NCBI GenBank assembly: GCA_927798255.1
Contig: CAKMMH010000029.1
Coordinates: forward strand, 1-13,437
Direction: 5' to 3'
Origin: an uncultured bacterium
GTDB taxonomy: Bacteria; Bdellovibrionota_C; UBA2361; CAKMMH01
Length of the DNA: 13,437 nt
The notes beneath the pieces were generated by a model, which saw nothing but the letters and a program-made list of their open reading frames with translations, made no database searches and was not told where the DNA came from. Shown piece by piece: positions 7,502 to 13,437 of this stretch. Each line of letters opens with the position of its first letter. Position 1 is the stretch's first letter. The translations under genes were made by a program, and so were the position numbers.

Positions 7502-8998
7502 CTAATCAAAAATCTTAACTTTTAATAACATAAATTTATTACTTTTAAATAATACTCTAAAAGCGTCACTTTTAAAATAACTTTTATATTTAGGTGTATT
7601 TTTATCCACCAACACAAGTGGTGCATCTTGTTTAATAGCATAATAATACATATTACGTGAAGATTTTTGCGCATTAATATAGTCTTTATAGGCTTTTTCC
7701 CCTAAAAGTGTATTTCTATCATCCATTACTGGTTTTACAGAGTGTAAATGCCAGCTAAGAAATCCGCCATAATCAGGTGATGCAATAATATTACCTTTTA
7801 ATTTATTATTATTAATAAAAGATGCAACCTTATAGGGAAATTTATTTATACATGGTTTAAAGTCAGACTTATTTTGAAAATTACTAACGACAAGTGTAAA
7901 AGCAAATATAAAACATGCTGCGTAGCAAACCTTATCATTTTTTAAGCACAAGTTTATATGTTTTAAAAATTTTGGAAGTAATCTTAAAATACAAATCTTA
8001 TTTGATATTCTAAAACTATAAGCTTTTACCAATAATGCACTAAGAGGAATGCCTGAAATTATAGAAAAATATGTAACACCTCTTAGATGTTTCATTGCGT
8101 AATAATAAAATACTAGCGAACAAATAAAATAAGTAAAACTAACTTTTTTTCTATAGTCTTTACTTAGAATAAATGACAAACTAATAGAGCTAATAATAAG
8201 TGTTGCTAAAATTCCAACCACGCTAAAAAGTTTTACACTTTGCCACTCTTCATTTAAACTCATAAAATATTCACTATTACTTAAAAATAAGATGCTTTCA
8301 TGAAGAGAAATAAAGTAAGGATTAATAAAAGTGGCAAATAAAATCACAAAAGACGTTATGATATATTTTTTATAATCAAAATTTTTATAATTTTTTATAT
8401 AACTTTCTAAAACAAAAACACCCCAAATAAAAAATGCCATAAAGAATGAAGGGTGCATATTAGCGTAAAGAAAAAAGAGGAAAAAAAATTGTAAATTTAT
8501 AACTAAAAAACTTTTTGAATCATTAATATTTTTAAATTTTTCGAGCAAATACAAAAAACAAATTATAAGTAAACAACTAAAAAACACGGGGCGAGCAATA
8601 AAGTGAATTTTACAAAACAAAATAACTAAAATTGAAACAAAAGTGCTTACAATACTATTTGAGAATTTTAATAAAATAACTTTTCTATAAAAGAAAAATA
8701 TAAACGTGATACTAAGAAATGTGAAAAAATAGAAAATAAGTTTAAAATTACCAATACTATATAACGTATATAAAATTACATCTGAAAGCCACTGATCCGA
8801 AATCCAAGGTCTTGTTAAAGATAAATAATTATCTTCATAAGGAATACTAAATGTTTGTAAAATATCTCTTCCATCTTTTAAATGCCACAAAAAACCCGGG
8901 TCATCAAAAAAATTTTTTACATCATAAATAACTAAGAAGGATAAGGAAATTAAAGTTATAACTAAACCTGTTACAAGGAATCTAGAAAATTTTTTCAT
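7502..8998 (-). CDS. Polytopic membrane protein, GT-C glycosyltransferase-like
   Basis: A 498-residue inner-membrane protein with about ten or more hydrophobic segments and one sizeable soluble C-terminal part (from about 395). After the first membrane helix comes a loop reading FFDDPGFLWHLKDGRDI, then SIPYEDNYLSLTRPW and SDQWL. This resembles the first periplasmic loop of GT-C-fold enzymes, where an acidic residue serves catalysis with a polyprenyl-phosphate sugar donor. The C-terminal stretch with SPDYGGFLSWHL and MDDRNTLLGEKAY also resembles uncharacterised GT-C-like proteins. A transfer role in glycan or glycoprotein assembly is inference; the substrate is unknown. The ATG at 8998 has no clear Shine-Dalgarno. 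It is the first gene of the run with VKOR-DsbA and rpiA, and starts only 25 bp past the T-tract of the HU terminator. Confidence 0.65.
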   Translation of the reverse strand: MKKFSRFLVTGLVITLISLSFLVIYDVKNFFDDPGFLWHLKDGRDILQTFSIPYEDNYLSLTRPWISDQWLSDVILYTLYSIGNFKLIFYFFTFLSITFIFFFYRKVILLKFSNSIVSTFVSILVILFCKIHFIARPVFFSCLLIICFLYLLEKFKNINDSKSFLVINLQFFFLFFLYANMHPSFFMAFFIWGVFVLESYIKNYKNFDYKKYIITSFVILFATFINPYFISLHESILFLSNSEYFMSLNEEWQSVKLFSVVGILATLIISSISLSFILSKDYRKKVSFTYFICSLVFYYYAMKHLRGVTYFSIISGIPLSALLVKAYSFRISNKICILRLLPKFLKHINLCLKNDKVCYAACFIFAFTLVVSNFQNKSDFKPCINKFPYKVASFINNNKLKGNIIASPDYGGFLSWHLHSVKPVMDDRNTLLGEKAYKDYINAQKSSRNMYYYAIKQDAPLVLVDKNTPKYKSYFKSDAFRVLFKSNKFMLLKVKIFD

Positions 8999-9022
8999 TT
9001 AGCAATTTTTTCTAATGATACT

Positions 9023-9057
9023 AAAAAACCCTTTAATAAAAATTTATTAAAGGGTTT
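9023..9057 (-). terminator. Rho-independent terminator of the HU-like gene
   Basis: A perfect 15-bp inverted repeat, AAACCCTTTAATAAA (9026-9040) with its complement at 9043-9057, forms a tight hairpin. On the minus strand it is followed by a run of six T residues (9023-9028 read in reverse, overlapping the stem foot). It lies 26 bp past the HU-like stop codon, so it ends that transcript. Confidence 0.9.
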
Positions 9058-9083
9058 CCGAATAAAAGAGAATTTCTCAAAAA

Positions 9084-9470
9084 TTAATTTTGAGCCATTT
9101 CTTTTAATTTCTTAAGTGCTGTTACTTTAATACGAGTAGTAGCAGGACGAGCAGGAATATCCATTAATTCACCTGGTTTGAAAGGATTAGGAACTCCTTT
9201 TTGAGCTTTTCTTGCAGCTACTTTCTTAGTAGAAATTTTTAAAAGTCCTGGTAAAGTGAATGTACCAACAGCATTCTTTTTAACATGACGTTCGATTTGA
9301 ATTCCAAGTTCATCTAAAACTGATGAAACTTGTTTCTTATTTAAACCAGTAGTTGCTGCAATTTCAGATAACAACTCATTTTTAGTCATACTCTTTGAAA
9401 CAGCGCTAATTTTTTGTTTCTTTGAACTTGCACTTGCACATGATTTTGAACATTTACTTGATGTTGCCAT
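9084..9470 (-). CDS. HU/IHF-family DNA-binding protein with a Ser/Lys/Cys-rich N-terminal extension
   Basis: A small basic nucleoid-associated protein. Residues from about 28 onward match an HU fold: MTKNELLSEIAATTGL (helical body), FTLPGLLKI, and the DNA-minor-groove arm with VPNPFKPGE in place of the classic NPxTGE. The protein has 128 residues against about 90 for standard HU. The excess is an N-terminal tail rich in Ser and Lys with cysteines at 7 and 11, likely disordered and positively charged. A good Shine-Dalgarno (GGAG, five bases before ATG 9470) fixes this start, so the tail is really translated. The gene is somewhat richer in G+C than its neighbours, as expected of a highly expressed gene. 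It is monocistronic: a long AT-rich spacer upstream and a strong terminator downstream. Confidence 0.9.
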   Translation of the reverse strand: MATSSKCSKSCASASSKKQKISAVSKSMTKNELLSEIAATTGLNKKQVSSVLDELGIQIERHVKKNAVGTFTLPGLLKISTKKVAARKAQKGVPNPFKPGELMDIPARPATTRIKVTALKKLKEMAQN

Positions 9471-9553
9471 ATTATCTCCAATAAAAAAAATAACCGCTAT
9501 TACTTAACTATATACAAATGAAATGTCTTCTGCAAAAACTACACTGCAATAAG

Positions 9554-9559
9554 ATTATA
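9554..9559 (-). promoter_or_regulatory. Candidate -10 element for the HU-like gene
   Basis: On the minus strand this reads TATAAT, with only a weak -35-like TTATTT 16 bp upstream. It would give a leader of about 75 nt before the ATG at 9470. The match is good but chance matches are common in this composition. Confidence 0.35.
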
Positions 9560-9746
9560 TCGTAAAAACGGCTACAAATAACATTTCTATTTTTAAAATT
9601 TCTTAGAAACTTTAATGAATCTTATATATTTTTTTTAAATTACGCAATACTATATTTGAAAAGTCTTTTAATTTTTTTTAAATTTTTATCCCTATTTTTT
9701 AGGTACAAATCTAACTATTAGTTTATAAAAAACAACAAAAAAAGGA

Positions 9747-9787
9747 TTGACAAAACTTAAAAATCATTATTCTTATTAATCATTATG
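9747..9787 (+). promoter_or_regulatory. Consensus -35 hexamer with two Fur-box-like direct repeats
   Basis: TTGACA at 9747-9752 is a perfect sigma-70 -35 hexamer. AATCATTAT then occurs twice (9762-9770 and 9778-9786), 16 bp apart. Each repeat matches the right half of the classic 19-bp Fur box, and each 19-bp window agrees at about 12 positions by my hand alignment. A -10 at ideal spacing is not evident (TATTCT, 15 bp away, is the best). The AT-rich background makes this a weak call; if real it would act on rightward transcription toward engB. Confidence 0.25.
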
Positions 9788-9936
9788 AAAATTATTTTAA
9801 ACTTAATATTTTTTCACTATCAACAAATATCCTATAAATACCGTGGTAAAATTACAGTTAATTAACATACCTAAATCTTTATAATTAAAAATTTTAAAGC
9901 TGTCATTTTAGAAAATTTTTGTTTATATTATTAAAC

Positions 9937-10542
9937 ATGGCATTTAAAATAATCGAAACAAAATTTATTGGTGGTTATAATTTTTTAAAAGATCTTCCGA
10001 AAGATTATCCACAAATTGCACTTTTAGGACGTTCAAACGCTGGAAAATCTACCCTTGTAAACAGACTTTGTAATAGAAAGAGTCTTGCAAAAACGAGTAA
10101 AACACCGGGGCGAACGCAAGAATTTAATTTTTTTGAAGTGACTTATAAAGCGAATGATGAGCTTAAAAAATTTCATTTAGTAGATTTACCTGGCTTTGGA
10201 TTTGCAAAATTTTCAAAGGTAAAACAAAATGCGCTAAGTAAAAATATTGTAAATTATCTTACATCCGACCTTCCACTTTTAGGCATCCTCCTCCTTAATG
10301 ATTCGAGAAGGACTCCTAAAGAAGATGAATTTGCAATTCAGAAACTTTGTTTTAATTATAATAGATTTTTACAAATAATTTTAACTAAGATTGATAAACT
10401 TAAGAAAAACGATATAAAAAAGCAAAAAGAAATTATTTCCAAATGTTATAATTTAGAAGCAGATGATGTTTTGCTTAGTGGTAATGGAATAGATGTTAAT
10501 TTAATTTGGAACAGGATATTTGAGGCTGGATATTTAGAGTAG
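9937..10542 (+). CDS. engB: Ribosome biogenesis GTP-binding protein EngB/YsxC
   Basis: A small GTPase needed for large-subunit ribosome assembly. The 201 residues carry the full set of G motifs: G1 GRSNAGKST (31-39), the G2 region TSKTPGRTQEFNFF, G3 DLPGFGFAK (83-91), the family mark NDSRRTPKEDE around 121-131, G4 TKID (150-153) and a G5-like SGNG (181-184). I start it at ATG 9937, giving MAFKIIETKF. An in-frame TTG at 9919 would add six hydrophobic residues, and neither has a clear Shine-Dalgarno. It is transcribed alone, diverging from the HU-like gene, with an intrinsic terminator about 90 bp after its stop. Confidence 0.95.
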   Translation: MAFKIIETKFIGGYNFLKDLPKDYPQIALLGRSNAGKSTLVNRLCNRKSLAKTSKTPGRTQEFNFFEVTYKANDELKKFHLVDLPGFGFAKFSKVKQNALSKNIVNYLTSDLPLLGILLLNDSRRTPKEDEFAIQKLCFNYNRFLQIILTKIDKLKKNDIKKQKEIISKCYNLEADDVLLSGNGIDVNLIWNRIFEAGYLE

Positions 10543-10553
10543 GAAACAAAATC

Positions 10554-10613
10554 CAGGTTTCGGGTAAACCCGCGCGGCTGATTTGCTGAATGCTGATTGC
10601 TGAAAGCGGAAAT
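10554..10613 (+). repeat. Degenerate heptanucleotide repeat, block 1
   Basis: Just after engB the sequence takes on a 7-bp rhythm: CAGGTTT (10554) and CGGGTAA (10561); then, after a short GC-rich stretch and an 8-base unit at 10578, CTGAATG (10586), CTGATTG (10593), CTGAAAG (10600) and CGGAAAT (10607). Every unit opens with C, then T, G or A, then G. The opening CAGGTTT recurs at the start of block 2. Confidence 0.75.
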
Positions 10614-10628
10614 ATTGCGCATCGTGAG

Positions 10629-10664
10629 AAAAAAGGCTCAAAAATTTTTTAATGAGCCTTTTTC
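10629..10664 (+). terminator. Intrinsic terminator downstream of engB
   Basis: An 11-bp stem, AAAAAGGCTCA (10630-10640) with TGAGCCTTTTT (10653-10663), encloses a 12-base A/T loop. The right arm ends in a T-run, as expected for stopping rightward engB transcription. The A-run on the left gives a T-run on the minus strand, so it could work in both directions. It sits between the two heptamer blocks. Confidence 0.85.
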
Positions 10665-10685
10665 TTCTAATGCTAAGATCAAAAG

Positions 10686-10774
10686 CGGAAACAGGTTTCA
10701 GGGGGCTGAATCTGGTATCTGGTAGCGGGTGTCGGGTAGCAGGTATCTGAAAGCGGAATGCTGGAAGCAGATTT
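10686..10774 (+). repeat. Degenerate heptanucleotide repeat, block 2
   Basis: Nine consecutive 7-mers stay in exact phase from 10712: CTGGTAT, CTGGTAG, CGGGTGT, CGGGTAG, CAGGTAT, CTGAAAG, CGGAATG, CTGGAAG, CAGATTT. They are preceded, with one 6-base step, by CAGGTTT, CAGGGGG and CTGAAT from 10692. The consensus is about C[T/G/A]G[G/A][T/A][A/G][T/G]. The block is far richer in G than the surrounding DNA and contains no gene. Confidence 0.85.
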
Positions 10775-10825
10775 ACATTCTAAACCACAATCAATATAGT
10801 AAAAAAATGGCGAGGCATGTGAACA

Positions 10826-10956
10826 AAAAAAATGGACAAGACGCGGAAAAGGCAAGGCATTCGATAGGACTCCACCGCAAGGCGTACTACTAGTACGGTG
10901 AGGATGGAGTCACTATCGAATAACGCAGGATTTTCCGATGTATTGTCCATTTTTTT
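10826..10956. repeat. 131-bp imperfect palindrome with 14-bp terminal inverted repeats (MITE- or REP-like)
   Basis: The ends are perfect 14-bp inverted repeats: AAAAAAATGGACAA (10826-10839) and its complement (10943-10956). Moving inward, further paired arms are CGGAAAA (10844-10850) with TTTTCCG (10931-10937), ATTCGATAG (10859-10867) with CTATCGAAT (10913-10921), and GACTCCA (10868-10874) with TGGAGTC (10905-10911), with one bulged A between the last two on the right side. The tip holds CACCG/CGGTG and GTAC-TACTA-GTAC. The whole can fold as a long cruciform. The interior is GC-richer than the neighbourhood and has no gene. Its right end supplies the stop codon of the gene at 10955-12331. On the minus strand the hairpin is followed by a T-run, so it may also terminate that operon. 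Confidence 0.85.
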
Positions 10957-12331
10957 AAAAATTGAATTGGGGAGTAATCAACCCCAGATCCTCCTTTACT
11001 AGATTTAACTTACCTGTTATATGTTCCCCACACCAAAAATTATCAAAAAATTCTTGAGGGTTAACAGGGTAACCATTTATTCTTATTTCAAGTAAATATT
11101 CATTATCTAAGACAGAGATTCCGCTATTTCCTTTTTTTAATAGACCTTGTGAGACCTCAACTTTTTCACCAGATTTTACAAGAGGTTCACCTGCCATAGA
11201 ATATAGAGCAACGACGCTTCCTCCGTGGGCAACAGCTACGATATTTCCATAATAATTCATTTTCTTTACAAACAAGACAGTACCATTTGAAATTGCTTTT
11301 ACACTATCTTCATCTTGAAATAACAAAAACGTTGCCCCCTCTTCTTTTTTCTCACAAATATCTTTTTTTTCATAAGTATAATTTATAATAGAGCCAAAAT
11401 TTTTAATAACGGTTGCGTGCTGTGCAACAAATGGAAGAGTTAATTGTGTATCAAAAATCACATCATGTAATGCTTCGAAAATCTCTCTTGATTCCTTCTT
11501 TTGGTTTTTCCTTAAAACTCTATCAAAAAACTCTTCATATGATTCATTTTCGTTTTTATTTAATCTTTTAGAAATAACTTTTGCAAAATATGATGTTAAA
11601 CTTGAAGTGTAGTTATTAACTCTTCTTTTCATTTTTTTATTATAAAAAGTTTTTTCAACCTTATTTCCAACATTATCTTCTGCAATTACAACAGGGACAA
11701 AAGATTTGTTGTCACTTTCAAGAATAGAATAAAATACACCATAAACATCATTGTCTTTTATGCTACTATCTATAAGATTTATAGGAAATCCTTGAAAAAA
11801 CTTTTCACCATATTGGACACCGTGTCTTTTTAAATTATCATCGTGAGCTTGATAAACTACTAACTGTACTCCATTAAATAGTAGATTATGTTGTGAAGTT
11901 ATAACTTTTAATTTTGGAAATCTTGCATCAACTTCTAAATTAAAATTAACTTCTCTATGATTATTCCAAAAACTTTTATCAAAAGCTTTTATTATAACGT
12001 TTGCGACTCCCTCTGTTAGCTTAAGCTCCCGGAAACTTAAAGGAATTTCTATGATTTTTTCTTTTTCACCTTTTAATTTCTTTGATTCTAATTGTATATG
12101 TCTATTTTTTTGATTTAAGCTAACGTTATAAGCATCAAGTCCTGCGCCTTCGTCTTGTAATTTGACTCTTAATACCTGCGTAGAATTTCCAATTCCTTTA
12201 ATATTATCATCTAAGAGAGTAATTATTGGTTTAGTTTTTTCAAAAATAAATAAAAACACTAATCCAAAAAGACATGATATTATTATAAAAAACAAAAATA
12301 AGTATTTAATTGATTTTTCTATTATTTTCAT
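10955..12331 (-). CDS. Membrane-anchored M23/LytM-like protein lacking the zinc ligands
   Basis: A single N-terminal membrane segment (about 10-30) precedes a long extracytoplasmic part of 458 residues total. The C-terminus resembles an M23 (LytM) peptidase domain: NFGSIINYTYEKKD (311-324), DSVKAISNGTVLFV, YYGNIVAVAHGGSVVALYS, GEKVEVSQGLLKKGNSG, and RINGYPVNPQEFFDNFW, in family order. The catalytic residues appear missing: the early His and Asp of the H-x3-D motif are not seen, and the HxH near the end reads YLLEI (412-416). Only H369 remains. This points to a non-hydrolytic LytM protein, like EnvC or NlpD, which bind or activate cell-wall amidases; that role is inference. It lies 15 bp after the sigma factor stop with its own Shine-Dalgarno (AGGA), so the two form an operon. 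Confidence 0.7.
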   Translation of the reverse strand: MKIIEKSIKYLFLFFIIISCLFGLVFLFIFEKTKPIITLLDDNIKGIGNSTQVLRVKLQDEGAGLDAYNVSLNQKNRHIQLESKKLKGEKEKIIEIPLSFRELKLTEGVANVIIKAFDKSFWNNHREVNFNLEVDARFPKLKVITSQHNLLFNGVQLVVYQAHDDNLKRHGVQYGEKFFQGFPINLIDSSIKDNDVYGVFYSILESDNKSFVPVVIAEDNVGNKVEKTFYNKKMKRRVNNYTSSLTSYFAKVISKRLNKNENESYEEFFDRVLRKNQKKESREIFEALHDVIFDTQLTLPFVAQHATVIKNFGSIINYTYEKKDICEKKEEGATFLLFQDEDSVKAISNGTVLFVKKMNYYGNIVAVAHGGSVVALYSMAGEPLVKSGEKVEVSQGLLKKGNSGISVLDNEYLLEIRINGYPVNPQEFFDNFWCGEHITGKLNLVKEDLGLITPQFNF

Positions 12332-12346
12332 ATAATAGCTTCCTAA

Positions 12347-13336
12347 CTATTTAATATAACAATCTGCTACTTCTTTAAAATTTTCATTCAAAAATTTCTT
12401 TAATTTACCTTTTATTTCATTTTCTATTTGACGTACTCTTTCTTTACTAACACCTAATTTTAATGAAAGATCTTCTAATGTTGCCTTTTCTTGTTTTAAA
12501 AGACGTTCTTTAAAGATCATAACTTCTTTTTCATTAAGTGTACTTTTAAATTTATTAAAACTTAAAACAATTAAATCATTTATTTGCCTCTGTGCCAATA
12601 TTTCTTCAGCTGTTTTATCTTTTGCTGGGATAATATTTAAGTAACTTTCTTGTGATTCATCGCTTATAGGAGCATCAAGACTTAAATCTTTTTGGTAAAG
12701 TCTTTTATCCATTTCAATTACATCTTGCTCTTTTACATTTAATCTTTCCGCAAGGAGTTTTGTCGAAGGATAAAAACCTTCTTTTTCAAGTTTTGATTTT
12801 TCTTTTTGCAAATTAAAGAATAATTTTCTTTGAGCTTGAGTTGTACCAATTTTTACAAGGCGAATATTTGCCATAATATATCTAATGATATATGCTTTTA
12901 TCCATAATACAGCATAAGAAGGGAAATTTGCGCCCTTATTAGGATTAAAATTTTTGACAGCCTCCATAAGTCCAATATTTCCTTCTTGAATAATATCTAA
13001 TAAATTTCTTGCTATATTTTCATAATTTTTCGCAATTTTCACAACAAGCCACAAATTTGCAGAAATTAATTTATACGCTGCTTCTAAGTTATTATCTTCT
13101 CTATAAGCTCTAAGTAGTTCTAATTCTTCTTCTTTTGATAATCTTGGATATTGTCTAATTTTTGATATATATGCTTTTAATGCATCATAAGTTGTAAGGT
13201 CATGGGTTCTAGAAGCCGGAAGAAAATCTCCATTTTGACGTTTTGAAAGATAACTCCCCCTATCCTCTGGCATTGCAAGGACTTCTATATCGTTATTATC
13301 AAAACTTATGTATTTATTATTATCTTCACTTGTCAT
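12347..13336 (-). CDS. rpoH: RNA polymerase sigma factor, RpoH (sigma-32) type
   Basis: A sigma-70-family factor of 329 residues with regions 1.2 to 4 but no large region 1.1. Region 2 contains ISANLWLVVKIAKNY (91-105), DIIQEGNIGLMEAV (114-127) and ANFPSYAVLWIKAYIIRY, followed by RLVKIGTTQAQRKLFFNL (159-176). The QRKLFFNL stretch is the RpoH box that separates heat-shock sigmas from RpoD. Region 4.2 has the helix-turn-helix TLEDLSLKLGVSKERVRQIE (287-306). It likely directs RNA polymerase to heat-shock or envelope-stress promoters. The first 45 residues are longer and more acidic/Asn-rich than in E. coli RpoH. No Shine-Dalgarno is evident before ATG 13336. It leads an operon with the LytM-like gene. 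Confidence 0.9.
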   Translation of the reverse strand: MTSEDNNKYISFDNNDIEVLAMPEDRGSYLSKRQNGDFLPASRTHDLTTYDALKAYISKIRQYPRLSKEEELELLRAYREDNNLEAAYKLISANLWLVVKIAKNYENIARNLLDIIQEGNIGLMEAVKNFNPNKGANFPSYAVLWIKAYIIRYIMANIRLVKIGTTQAQRKLFFNLQKEKSKLEKEGFYPSTKLLAERLNVKEQDVIEMDKRLYQKDLSLDAPISDESQESYLNIIPAKDKTAEEILAQRQINDLIVLSFNKFKSTLNEKEVMIFKERLLKQEKATLEDLSLKLGVSKERVRQIENEIKGKLKKFLNENFKEVADCYIK

Positions 13337-13421
13337 ATATAAAACTTTATTTTAGCAATTTTTTAAATTAATTTCCATTGATAGCTAATTTATACAAAAA
13401 ACAATTTGAAAAGGCTATATA

Positions 13422-13437
13422 ATGAAAGATTTTTTTA
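13422..13437 (+). CDS. Possible start of a divergent gene (five codons, cut by the window edge)
   Basis: ATG at 13422 followed by AAA GAT TTT TTT runs to the edge. An AGG at 13411-13413 lies eight bases upstream as a possible ribosome binding site. It would diverge from the sigma factor gene with an 85-bp shared promoter region. Too short to identify. Confidence 0.3.

Larger units (their letters stand above)
9471..9936. other. AT-rich divergent spacer between the HU-like gene and engB
   Basis: These 466 bp hold no convincing coding frame on either strand. They are mostly A/T runs. They carry the upstream region of the HU-like gene (minus) and of engB (plus), including a TATAAT at 9554-9559 (minus), a TTGACA at 9747-9752 (plus) and a TATAAT at 9880-9885 (plus, about 50 bp before the engB ATG). 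The A/T tracts could themselves be bent DNA or nucleoid-protein sites. No hairpin typical of a riboswitch or small RNA stood out. Confidence 0.6.

Noticed and set aside
8999..9013. Shared motif AAAAAATTGCTAAA upstream of both the GT-C-like gene and the sigma factor gene as a common regulatory site
   Set aside because: The match is short and mostly A/T, lies at different distances from the two ATGs, and is not seen before other genes in the window; chance is likely.

Overview
The window reads as chromosomal DNA from a Gram-negative bacterium with a very AT-rich genome (roughly 70% A+T by eye). The heat-shock-type sigma factor with its QRKLFFNL box, a VKOR-DsbA fusion, a signal-peptide protein and a LytM-like envelope protein suggest a proteobacterial relative, perhaps of the former Deltaproteobacteria or Bdellovibrionota. 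That placement is inference. No genus can be named. All ten complete genes end in TAA (six) or TAG (four), none in TGA.

Layout from left to right. At 1-344 (minus) is the N-terminus of a secreted protein that runs off the window. After its signal peptide it enters perfect 16-residue Gly/Ser repeats encoded by 48-bp DNA repeats. At 391-1872 (minus) is a phosphomannomutase/phosphoglucomutase. At 1973-3029 (minus) is a decayed DHH-family phosphoesterase. It is a paralog of the intact DHH gene at 4137-5459 (plus), and the lipoyl synthase gene lipA lies between them. The intact DHH gene converges on rpiA, the last gene of a minus-strand run: GT-C-like membrane protein (7502-8998), VKOR-DsbA disulfide-forming fusion (6169-7467), then rpiA (5467-6144). 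Upstream of that run lies a monocistronic HU-like gene with its own strong terminator.

A 466-bp AT-rich divergent spacer separates the HU-like gene from the GTPase gene engB (9937-10542, plus). The 412 bp after engB differ in composition. They contain two blocks of a degenerate 7-bp-periodic repeat on either side of an intrinsic terminator, then a 131-bp imperfect palindrome with 14-bp perfect terminal inverted repeats. The outer end of that palindrome supplies the stop codon of the next gene. The last part is a two-gene minus-strand operon: an RpoH-type sigma factor (12347-13336), then a membrane-anchored M23/LytM-like protein lacking the usual zinc ligands (10955-12331).

Most genes here are housekeeping: sugar-nucleotide supply, lipoate, pentose phosphate, ribosome assembly, heat shock. 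The less ordinary content is the repeat secreted protein, the active/dead DHH pair, the catalytically degenerate LytM protein, and the repeat-rich island after engB. I found no defence system, CRISPR array, transposase, tRNA or rRNA.
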